Source of the DNA: Brachyhypopomus gauderio
Taxonomy: Eukaryota; Chordata; Actinopteri; Gymnotiformes; Hypopomidae
Reading direction: 5' to 3'
Assembly (NCBI RefSeq): GCF_052324685.1
Contig: NC_135212.1
Span: 9,867,790-9,931,789, forward strand
Length of the DNA: 64,000 nucleotides
Shown: positions 30,001-41,940 of the stretch, in pieces
Numbering within the stretch: position 1 is the first letter of the stretch
Layout of the letters: the number at the start of each line of letters is the position of its first letter
Made by a program: the position numbers and the translations under genes
Notes under the pieces: generated by a model
What the model saw: the letters and a program-made list of their open reading frames with translations, nothing else
Database searches by the model: none
What the model was told of the DNA's origin: nothing

Positions 30001-31240
30001 TTTGTTCTCCGTCGGCTCAAACGTGCTTTTCAGCTGCAGAAACACGTGACAAACTACTTAGCCACCAGCAGGGATTACTGAAGGCCCTAATCACAGGAAT
30101 GGGCATGGACTTTGGGCTTTGCCTCTGACTACCAAGCCAGGTTTTGCAAGTTGGACGGGGAACAGATGCCTCAGCTAAAGCTGTTCACGGCTATGCCCCC
30201 TGCAGGCGGGTCGCCAGAGTGACGAACTTACGATGCCCCGGAGGCCATACTGCTGGAGTACGACTCCATATTCATCGTAGACCTCCTGTGAATTCAGGAT
30301 CTTTCCCACAGACTCAGAGTCCAGTGCTGTTCCATTGGGGAAAACGAAGTACGCCTCGAGAACCGTCACAACATTCCTGGAGAACATACAAGCAAGCAGG
30401 AAACAACCCAGCGTAATTTAAGCGTAACACCAGTAACTTCTAATAATGTACAAAAACACCCTTTTTGATACACATTATTTAGGTGTTGTCTTTAAAAAGA
30501 AAATGAAGTCAATTTTAATGTTGATGTAGAAAACCAGTATTCAGACTGGAAACACATGATATATATGTGTTTACTTTTGTATGCATTGTAGTTTGAGAAG
30601 GAAAGCACACCTGCTCTTACCTCTGTACTTTCTCAGTTGTTTCAGATGACACCTTAACTATATCTACTTTTGCTTTTGTGGCACCAGTTAGAGCTCTGTA
30701 AAAAATGCATATCAACAAAAATAAATGGATTCATTTTAAGGTGGATCAGAACCTATTAAATATATGCCAGATTTTGGCGGAAGCAGCGATAATGTATCTC
30801 ACCCTCTGATTTCTTGCAAGTTCTTGTTCACCTCTACCACTGAAGAATCGAAATTAAGGCTCACCCTGAAGGACTTGTCGACCGTGATGAGCTGCAAAAC
30901 GAAAAACAAGGAAGCAAACAGCAGCAGCACATCAGATCCAGCCAGTATGAGGAGCAAACTCCCAGACCGGGTCATGCAGCTAGCGAATCTGAACGCTCTA
31001 CGGAACGATGGCCTTTACTGTAATAATGTTCTGTAACTGTAACAAATAACTGCAACTAGGACAGTGCAATAAAGTCAAGGAAACTGGATTCTAAGTTAAG
31101 TGAACTCAGACAACTGGATCTTTCAAGATGGGGAGTGGACACCTACCTCGAGAGTCTCGTTGGTACTCAGCTCTCCGTTTTTTGCCATCACTTTCACCAA
31201 GTATTTCCCCTTTTTATCACTATCCAGACTCTGGTGGGAC

Positions 31241-31281
<41 letters not shown>

Positions 31282-31588
31282 TTCTCCATTTTTGGGTTCA
31301 TAGTCTGGACCTTGCTGACATCATCTCACCATGGTGACAGCCGGACAGTTTGAACTAGAGCATTCTTATTGGCTTTAATGATTCTGGGCAAAACCAGAAA
31401 TATTTTGGCTATCGCATAAATCAGGGCTGTTTCTCCTAATATATAAAAGCAATGGTGGACAGTAATGAAGTAAATGTAGTTCATTACTGTATTTAAGTCA
31501 AATTTTGTGTTTATTTACTCAAGTATTTCCATTTTTGTAACTTTTTACTTTATCTCCACTACATTAAAAAGTCAAATATTTTACTTTT

Positions 31589-31619
<31 letters not shown>

Positions 31620-34600
31620 ACTTTATTTATATAGCACCTTTCACAGATATAGTATCACAAAATACTTTACATACATGAAAACAATAAAAATACAAAATGA
31701 GTAATAAAAATTAATTAAAAGCCTGTCTGAATAAAAACGTTTTAAAATGCTTCTTAAAGAGATCAGTAGAGTCTGAGCAGCGCAAAGATAATGGGAGGGC
31801 GTTCCAGAGCCTCGGGGCCAGCACCTGAAATGATCGGTCCCCCCGGGTTTTAAAATGGGTACGCGGAACCACCAACAGCATTTTAGTTGACGACCTCAAA
31901 CACCTGGATGGGCAAAGAGGATTCAAAAGGTCCCGAATATATTTGGGAGCCTGACCATGGAGTGCTCTATAAGTTAAAACCAAAATTTTTAAATGACTCC
32001 TCAAATGCACAGGGAGCCAGTGTAGGGAGGCCAGAACTGGAGTTATATGTGCTCTTCTGTGTGTCTTAGTTATCAGCCTCGCAGCAGCGTTTTCTACAGA
32101 CTGTAACCGTGTCAAACAGGATTTGTTAACACAACTAAAAAGACTGTTACAATAATCCAAACGGGATGAGATAAGAGCATGAACAATCATCTCAAGTTCC
32201 TTCAGAGACACAACAGATCTCAACTTAGAAATATTTCTTAAATGATAAAAACAGTTTTTTACTAGTGTTTTACAGTGACTGTCAAAAGATAAAGAACTGT
32301 CAAAAACAACCCCTAGATTTCTAAGACTATTTTTAACTGAAGGAGTTAAAAATGTCAGGTGCTGCCTAATTCCTGGAATTTTATCATCCGGCGCAAGAAT
32401 AAGAGTCTCCGTCTTATTTGCATTTAACTGTAGGTAATTATTGTTTAGCTACATTTTGATTTCTGACAGGCAGCTACTAAGTTCAGACAGTTTGTAAAAC
32501 TCTGAAGCTTTAAAAGAGCAGTACAACTGGATGTCATCAGCATAGAGATGATAAGACACATTATTGTAACGTTTTAAAATATTCCCTAATGGGTATAAAT
32601 ACAATAAGAAAAGGATTGGGCCCAAAACTGAGCCTTGGGGCACCCCACATGAGAGTTTTGCCTCATCAGAATAAGCATGATTCATAAAAACTGTAAAAGA
32701 CCTATCAGATAGATATGATGTAAACCAGTTTAACACAGAACCAGAAATGCTAAACAAATCTCTTAACCGATTAATCAAAACAGTGTGATCCACAGTGTCA
32801 AAAGCAGAAGTCAAATCCAATAAAACCAATACAGTATAGCATCCAGAGTCAGCAGCCATCAGCACATCACTAGAAACCTTTAATAATGCTGTTTCTGTGG
32901 AGTGTAATTTGCGAAAGCCAGACTGAAAGTCATCAATCAGATCATTTTCTTCCAAAAAACAATTTAGTTGTTTTGATACAACTTTCTCAAGAATTTTGGA
33001 TAAAAATGGTAGCTTTGAGATAGGCCTGTAACTTTCCGGTAGAGATGGATCCAAATTAGGCTTTTTGATCATTGGGCATACAATAGATTTTTTTAAAGCA
33101 TTGGGATTTTTTTAAAGGCAAGGGAAGAGTTAATCAGTTTTACCACACAAGGGCCTATTGAGCTAAAAGTTTCTTTAAAAAGAGACGATGGGAAGATGTC
33201 ATGGAAATTAGATGATATTTTCATTTGACCCAACAGCTTTGTAATGTCCCGAAAAGACACAGGGGTGAAAGCAGACCATGTTACAGAAGTCAGAGGAGAA
33301 AAAGCCAAACAGTGGAAAGGTGAGGGTGAAATATGGGTCCTGATGCTATCAACCTTATCTAAGAAATAGTTTAAGAAACGGTTACAATCTGCTTCTGTAA
33401 AAGTACTTTCAGAAATTAAGACAGGTGAAACAATGTTCTTAATAGTATCAAATAAAATATTCGGGTTTCGGCCTTTTGACTTGATAAGATTAGCAAAATA
33501 TTTGATTCTAACATTTTTAAGCATCTCATTAAAAGAACTAATCAGGTCTTTTAGATAGAGTCTGTGAACCTCCAGTTTAGTGCTCTTCCATTGTCGCACA
33601 ACCTTTCTACACATTCTCCTCATACTAAGAATTTCCTTATTAATCCAAGGACAGGCTGTACGCTGAATGGTGTTCTGGGGTTGGTTTCCCGAAACGTTCG
33701 TAGCGCCAAGTACTTTGTAACCTCGTATGAAACGTACGAGGTTAAGAAGTACTTAGCGCTACGAACGTTTCGGGAAACCCACCCCTGTTTCATAGGTGCA
33801 ATTTTGTCTAAAATATCCACACAGAGAGTATTGAAACATGTTGCAAAAGAGTCCACACTTTCATTATTAAAATCTAAAGAGGCTGAATCTGTGACGCGGG
33901 AGGCGGCTGACGGACGAGACACGAGTCCGCTGGAATTTCTCACGGTCACTTTTATTACAACAAGTATTGCGCAATAGCGCACGTAGAACATCGAACTAGA
34001 CACGTAACGTGTAAACATTGGACAACGACGAGCACAGGACACTGCGCGAGCGCACATTAAATAGACAAACCACATTAGCCCCACGTGATTATGAGACAAG
34101 TCACAGGTGAGACTTATTAATCACACGACATAACCCTAACCACGGAGATCCACTGACGCAGACAAAGCACGTGGACAACGTATACACACGCCCAAAAGGG
34201 AGGGGCCGGGGTCCTCAACGTGACAGAATCAAAAAGAGAGCAAAAAGCTTCAGAAGTGTGATCATTTATGATACGCCTTTTAAACAGACGCATGGGGAGA
34301 ACTGAATCCGTACTAAAAGACACTTTTGTAAAAGTACTTTTGACTCCATTACATAATGTGTCGTTCCTTCAGTAGCCTACATTAAAAAGTATCAGCTTTC
34401 GGTTCAGTGTCACCGCAACAGCATAACGTTAATGGAGAACAAATCTCGACATAACACCCATGGCCTGAGTGAAATCCTTTGAAGTAGTCGAAAAGAAAAA
34501 ATACTCCTTTGTTTTCAAGTGCCTTTTCTGAATGCCTCAGTCCAATAAGATTTGTTCTTATAAGAATTCCTCATCCTATCTAAGGAAACACATAGAGGTG

Positions 34601-37600
34601 AGCTATTTTCATAAGTCTACTGGTCATTTATCTTAATGAGAAATCTAATATCTTGCAGCAAAAAGATTTCTTTGTGTATGCTAAAGTACGTCCGACATTA
34701 GCATTGTATACATGGTTCTTTAGCTAGCTAGCTAAGTAGGCTATTGCTAGTACAGACAAGACTAGCTATTGCTAGTACAGAAAACGCATGTAGCTAGCTC
34801 AGATAGCTATGGTAAAAATGTAGCTAGCTAATTTTACTATGGTAAAATAAACAACTAGCTAGCTAGATAGGTAGTTAATTTATTTTACCATAGTTAATTG
34901 TATTTGGAGATTCCAGCTACCTAAATACATATTTTGACAGGATTTACATGCAGAGCATGGTGCTAAATATTGGAGCCTTTCATTTTAGTTTCAGTACTTA
35001 AGTACATTTGAAGGCCAATACTTTTATACTTTTACTCAAGTAGAGAACTAAAGGGAGGACTTCTACTTGTACTGGAGTAATGTTTTACCTCAGGTATCTA
35101 TTCTTAAATTCAAGTATGTGGTTTGTGTACTTCATCCATCACTGTATAAAAGCCAAAAACTGATCACAGAGAAACACTTCTATTTAGAAATATGCAACTG
35201 GTGCAAAGAGATTGAACAAAGATGTTGAACAAATAGTCAGTAATCTTGGGAGACTCTGGTTGCCATGTCGATGAACATTGGCATGGCTCTACACTTGAGT
35301 TCAGAAGTGAAATTGAGCTGTTCTAACTCAGTCTACTAACACACAGTGTACTTTGTGGTCCACATTCCAGCTCAAATACATAAGCAAATAGTATCCCCTG
35401 AATTTATCAATTGAGGTTCAATATCAAGGAGGATCAGAAGTTGTTCCACCCTCAAGACCAGGAGAAACATGCTCGCTTGCCTGATAATGCCGATGTAGTT
35501 TCCATCGGAGTCTGGCTGTTCTTTGGTGTCCGCATAGAAAATTAGGTCAACTGGGGTTGGCTTCTCTCCTGCCGTGGAGCTGGCGAAGTCCACTCCTGTG
35601 ACGTCAAATTTGGATATCTTGTTCTCCCCTGAATCTTTGTCTTTGACCTTTTGTAATAGGAAATGACAGAAAACAGGTAAAGCAAAGCTAGAGTTATGAT
35701 TCTTGGATTGTTGTATTGTGTGTGTTCGTAAACTTTAAAATTCCTGACATCCCAAACCAACAAAATGCAACATAACAGCAAGAGTCAAGAAACAACTAAA
35801 CCAGTCATTGAACTACTAATCCAGTTACTGAACTACTGATCCAGTCAGTGTAGTCCCATCATTATTTGCTAAGGAGACAAGACTATTATATGCATAGTGC
35901 TTTTATGTCTCTTATTCAGACACTTTAGATCTGAAACATGCATGTAGATATGTTATTGTTATGTTATATTAACAAAATACCTAGAATAATACAATAAAAT
36001 CCAGGTAAGCATCACAACATAAAAAAATATTGAAGAAGGAAAAAAAAACGAAACATCACAATCCAAAGCAGAAACAACAACTCATGGAGGTTTTGAACAT
36101 GTTTGCTAATAACACATCAGCATTCCCCCCCTACTTACACAAACATCAGCTACAGATGAGCCCCGTTCAATATTCTCGGCAAGTAGAACTACGGGAGCAG
36201 AAACAATCGTGTTAGGACCCAGAAATGGCAACTCGAGTCAGTCGATTTGACTCTTGATTTTTGCTTAACTGACTTGCAACTGGCTTCGGACTTTTGTTTA
36301 ACTGACTCATGACTCATCTGATCACGTCTGATGTCATGTGAGCGACTTGCCATTTTTGTTAGTAATTTTGTCTGCAGACCACTGTTGCATATCTTCCATG
36401 TCTTAATATTATGCGATTAAGAATACGTTATCAACTTCGGAAATAAATGAGACTATAAACTGTAAATAATGAGATTAAACAAAACGTTTCTCAGGGGGAC
36501 TTGAGACTAGACTCATATACTCATATTTACCAAAAAATTCCTGGACTGGGATGAACTCGGGGGCATTGTCATTCACGTCCACTATATTGATAATTACGAC
36601 ACCTGTAAAAAAGCATCAAATACCTCAATGAACAAAAGCTGCTCAATTAATTATTTCTGTAACTACACACAAATTTAATATGCAACTAAAACAGGAGAAA
36701 CACCCCGAAAATGATGTGAATCTGAAATTCACATAATTCTGTAGCACGAAACAACAGTGAGCAGTTTGTTAGTCCTTCTGTCGGCCATCACTAGCGCTCA
36801 CCCTCCGTGCTGTTCCTCCCCTTCTCAGTGTAAAGGTCGACCACTCTGGCTGTCATATCCACCCGATCACACTCCTCATGGTCGATGACATACTCAGGAC
36901 TGGTCTTCACCACGCCCGATTTTTCCAGCAGGAACCACTCGTCCACGCATGGCTCCCAGGCACCGGAGCAGCGGCATTGCGTGGAGACAAACTCGTAGAT
37001 CAGCGAGTGGTCTCCATCCACGTCACTCCCCTTGATCTGGCCCACCACCGTCAGTGGGGGCGAGTTCTCCTTTACACTCATGGTCAGGTCGTCCGGGAAC
37101 ACGGGCGGAGTGTCATTAATGTCCACCACCTCCACCCACACGGTCACCTGGGCACTTTGTTGAGCCAGGTCAGCTGCCTCCACTGTCAGGGTGTAGCTCT
37201 TGCGATCACTCTCATAGTCCAGCTCCACGTCAGGGTCCACGGTGATGATCCCTTTGTAGCCATCACCGTCGGGGGCCGAGCCGCACAGGAAGGTGCTCTG
37301 GCCGCTGCCAGTGAATCGGAAAGAGGTGCGGTTGTTGTACTCCGTTTGGTCTGCGTCTCGCGCCCGCACAAATCCAACAAATATCCCTGGGGGATGAGGA
37401 AGGAGATCAGGAGATCACATATTATGAAATCATCATGAATACAAAGAGATATCTGCTAGAACACACATCAGACTGAATAACAATCATAATGATCTACTAG
37501 AACACACATCAGGCTGAATACACATACTCATAAAGATCTACTAAAACACACAGCACAAGGAATACACAAACTCATAAAGGAACTTGCCTTTTTCACTTTC

Positions 37601-38814
37601 ATTCACATGAAAGATGTAATCTGGGTCCAGGTACTGAGGAGTGTTGTCATTGACATCCTGGGTTAAAATAAAAAATATATAATTTAATCCAAATAAAATT
37701 CAAACATAACCCCAGACAAACACACCTTAAACTTTGAATATCTTCCAAAAGCATTTAACACTAATAATCAACCACATTAAAATGTCTGTCTGTTATGAAA
37801 GGCTTTATCTTTGGTGTGTATATTGTTTGTCTAGGTATCAACATTGACTCTTCTTTCTAACTGGTTAATGGTGTTTTTGCATTCTAACCACTTATTCTAG
37901 CTAAGGATACATTTAGTGTGTGAAGACCAAAGTGCTTCTGTAAACTGCTGTGGGTAAATATAAATGTAACTGTTGTCACTGGATACGTCAGGACATGCGG
38001 TGTTCAATGTAAATCACATGGTTATTTAATATTGTTTCTAACATTTTTGTTTTATTTTGTAAAATAAATTGTAAAAAAAAATTTTGCGCCTTTTAACCAA
38101 CTTCAGTGATCCTAATTTCTTTCTTTAATATTATTTAACAGTGTATGCACAAAAAGAAACAAAAAACATTTGATCATATTTATAAAAGAATCTCAATGGC
38201 AGTGGTTGGTTGAAAATAGCTGGATGCTCATGAACAAAAACGAATCTTTCATGGTGCGCGGAGGCCCACACTCACGTCGACGTTGATTATGGCCTTGACC
38301 CAGGACGATAGAGGTGGCGTTCCCATGTCCGTGGCCGTGACGTTCAGGGTGATCTCCCCGCGCAGGTCAGGATCGATGGCCTCCCTGTCCAGGGTGCCCC
38401 TACTGCTGATCAGCCCGGTGTCTGCGTCTACGGAGAAGTTTGTGCTGTACGCCCCGTTCATGATGGCATACTGGACTTTGCTGTTGACGGTTTCTGGGTC
38501 ATCGGCATCTATAGCCTGTGCAATTAATGAATAAATACTGTACAAACTATTGTTCAGGAATTAATAAATCAGACAGAAGGATGTGGTCTGCCTGAATCCC
38601 ATAAGCAAAAATAAATAAATAAATATTACCCTATATCCTTAACTAGGTCTTGCCAATCCCTGAAAGAAGCATCATGAATCTCCTGTCTTTGTCCTAACAC
38701 TTTATCTTATGGTTTTACGTCTTCCTTCCCTGTTCGATTCATTCTGCTTGGACAAACAGGGTTTATTGAACTTTCCGCTGTCCTTTTGCACTTTTCCTTT
38801 TGCCTTTATTATTC

Positions 38815-38850
<36 letters not shown>

Positions 38851-38860
38851 GTGCATGTAG

Positions 38861-38943
<83 letters not shown>

Positions 38944-41887
38944 CATCTCTTCTAGACACTGCACATTTGCTCCCATCCACACAGTTCTTCAGGTGGCTAA
39001 GCTTTTCCATTCACTGTCTGCTATGATCTTACCTCCACCTGAAGCTGCAACTCCTTGTTCTCTTCAATGAAGACCTTGTAGTCTCTGAGAAACTGGGGCT
39101 CCTGGTCATTGATGTCAATGATGGAGATCTCGAGAACGGTGGAGCCAATGTTTCCTGCTGAATCTCGGGCCTGGAGCGTGGGGGAGTAGGAGTTCCGACG
39201 TTCCCAGTCCAACAGGTTTCCGTTTTGCACGAAAATGGTCCCATTCTCTGTGAAGACATCGAAGAAAGGGTGCCTGCAAAAAGGAAAGGAAATTGAACAG
39301 GGTGACGGAGAGGAACATGGCCGTGAATGAGCATGACCGTGGCGGATCTTACACCACTTGTCATCTTAGTGCTGCTGTCTAAAACTGAATTCAGTGTAAA
39401 CTCCATGGAAATCACTTGTGCTGACATCAAATATGGTGTAAATCACAAAATCATTTAATCAAAGACTGGACGGATGTTAAGTATACATATTGTTACAACA
39501 TCTAGACTAGGGGAGTTTAGAGCACACCAGAATGTCCCAAACATCTTTACAAAAATCTCTCTTGTTGAACTTGACTGTATAACTGCCTGTCACACCTCTT
39601 TAACAACACCCAACAAACGTACAAACATATTGTAAATAAGTTTCAACACATTGTTTCAAAAGCTTTCATCATGTGCATTGTGTTTATCTCATTGTAAGTT
39701 TCCTTCTCTTCAGTTTCATATGTTGTGACTGCAGTTGCTAATGCCGTTTTTTAATAGCTTGTTTAAGGCGAACCTTCGCCTGAATGTCCACCTACAGCTA
39801 CCAAGAACCTGGGATAATGCATCTACAACAGCTTTTCTGGTACCAGGTTCTGACTGCAATGAGCGCATGGTGCGGAGCCAAGAAGCAGTACGTACATGCT
39901 CTCCGGTAGCAGCCTATAAGTGAGCTTATCCACGTCCAGAGCATCCTCGTCTGTCGCCTGGTGAGCACAAGAAATGACAGAGGGGCAGTGATGGGAGACA
40001 TCTGACAATTACCGGGACAGAATGTGCACGTATCCTTCAGGCTAATTCACACGTACCGTAACGGTGCCCACAATCTCTCCGTTTAAGCAGTGCTCGTGCA
40101 CAGACAGTTCATAAACTTCTTCCGCAAATTGTGGGAAGTTGTCATTAACGTCATTGATATGAATGGTGACCGTTGCTGTAGAAACAAATCTGTCAATTAA
40201 GGCATCTTCAGCAATCACCTGTGGGTATGAAAGGGAAAATAAACCTGAGGGCTATTTCTAGATTTTTATTTGGTAGCAATTGGTTAATGTAGTAATTATT
40301 TAGTGTAGTGCATTCTTGTATATTTATAAAAGGTTATACAACTAGATCTAATTACGTTTAATCTTCTATAGGCTACTCTTCTGTCAAATTAGCAAGTGTA
40401 AGCGAAACAACAGGAATCCATATTCTTGATCATAGAACAAATGAAAATGAACAACAAGCTTATAAAGTAATTTAACAGGTGGTGGAGTGTGAATAAACGA
40501 AGACTGATTTATTCAAATTATTTTGTCACATGCGTGCAGATAAAATAGAAATCACAACCATATGCAGAGAAGCAATCTGACCAAGGGTATGTACACCACT
40601 GACCAATAGTGCAATGGGACATAAAGAATGGAAAAAAGCAATCCAAAAACAGCCGTATAGTGTAAAAATGGCATCATAAAAGGAAAGACAAATCCCTGAC
40701 ATTGTAGGCATTTTAGATCTAAAAAAGAAGAACATCACAGACCTGTAAGAAAGAGGATATATAGCAGAGGTGGGACCAAGTCAGTGTTTTGCAAGTCTCA
40801 AGTAAGTCCAAGTCTTTATCCTCAAGTCCCGAGTCAAGTCTCAAGCAAAGACAGTCAAGTCAAGTCAAGTCTCGAGTCAAGACAGGCAACAGTCAAGTCA
40901 AGTCCCAAGTCTGAAACTTGGAATTTCAAGTCCTTTCGAGTCTTTTTTTTTTAAACCAATGTTGCAGGTATATTTTAAATGTAAATAATAGACATGTGTT
41001 CTTTTTTAAATCTGTATTCTCCTCAAATCTTGATAAAACATGTGTAACTGAAAACACGAAGTATAAAAAAAATTTAAATTACACCTCTTTATTGCACAGT
41101 TCAATTTGTTAAAATTAGCTGCAAAAATATTCATACTTTAAACTACAATTTTCCAGAAATAAATATTCTGTGAAAAAGTCATAAATAGAACTCCATGTTC
41201 AAATAAAAAGTGCTGATATTTTCACAGTACAATACAAAGAACCATAACAGCATTTTTCCCTCTCTTCTCTTATCTGGTTTCTTGGAGAACATGTGTGTCC
41301 ATGTGTGAGTGACACAAGACAAACAAATATAAGAACTGAACAATTAACAGGAATCAGGAATGCAACTTTAGACATTTCAGTAAACTATTCTGCATTGCAT
41401 TAGCAAAAGACCAAACTGGCCAAAAGTCTGTATGTCATTTGTGCACGATGAATGATGTCCCACTAGGCTGAAAACTCGCTCCACTTTTGTCAATATATTT
41501 TTTTCTCGACGTAGATATCTTCAAATACACAATCCATGCTGAGATAGAACTGGATATGATGGTGACAGAGAGAGGTTCTCTTCCCTGAGTTCAGATACAG
41601 AACCCAGGGTTGCCAACCCTCACGCATTGAGCGTGAGACACACGCATTTGACCGTCTTTACACGCTCTCACGCCACACATCCGATTTCTCACGCCGAAAA
41701 AAAATCTAGTTTATTTACCTCTGATCCTTATCTATGATTCAATGAGTTACTAGTTCGCTCTGGCACCAACCACTGGCGATTGATCGATCGCGATATAATA
41801 CTTAATTTGTGTCCATTTTACACCCCGCCCGGTAACAATTCACGTTCGCTGACCCCCCCCTATTTGATTGGTTGTGCTGCAGCTCAT

Positions 41888-41940
<53 letters not shown>

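Larger units (their letters stand above)
31589..34334 (-). mobile_element. L2-clade LINE, 5'-truncated, mildly degraded
   Basis: The 3' end is a (TTA)n-type tail at about 31589-31615 preceded on the minus strand by GGTGCTATATAAATAAAGTT, typical of L2 tails. TACTTTT flanks both ends (31582-31588 and 34335-34341), a likely target duplication. Reverse-transcriptase motifs on the minus strand (32449-33072) are AFDTVDH, GVPQGSVLGP and YHLYADD. The C-terminal domain (31711-32223) has DYCNSL, LHWLPV and LWNALP. The endonuclease and 5' end are missing. Damage is limited: one in-frame TAG at 32449-32451, a frame change near 33072-33093 beside a 19-bp tandem duplication, and two later insertions. The family replicates by target-primed reverse transcription; this copy is not expected to be active. 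Confidence 0.9.
31450..35144. mobile_element. hAT-type DNA element hosting later insertions
   Basis: The element is bounded by a perfect 8-bp target duplication TATAAAAG (31442-31449 and 35145-35152), the hAT hallmark. The left terminus CAATGGTGGACAGTAATGAA pairs with the reverse complement of the right terminus, CAGTGATGGATGAAGTA, over the first ten bases with some mismatches. The subterminal text (TACTCAAGTATTTCC, TTTTTACTTTAT and, at the right, TTTTACTCAAGTAG) is that of an abundant teleost hAT family. No transposase is visible in the remaining hAT sequence (31450-31588 and 34335-35144). About 2.75 kb of the span is a nested L2. The whole stack lies in one cdhr2 intron. Confidence 0.85.

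Noticed and set aside
33564..34099. Overlapping plus and minus frames over the L2/LTR junctions
   Set aside because: Composite frames running across transposon boundaries; explained by the nested insertions.
36878..37438. 186-codon plus-strand open frame
   Set aside because: Antisense shadow of the large cdhr2 exon 36802-37386, whose minus-strand frame has clear cadherin motifs and fits the splice phases.
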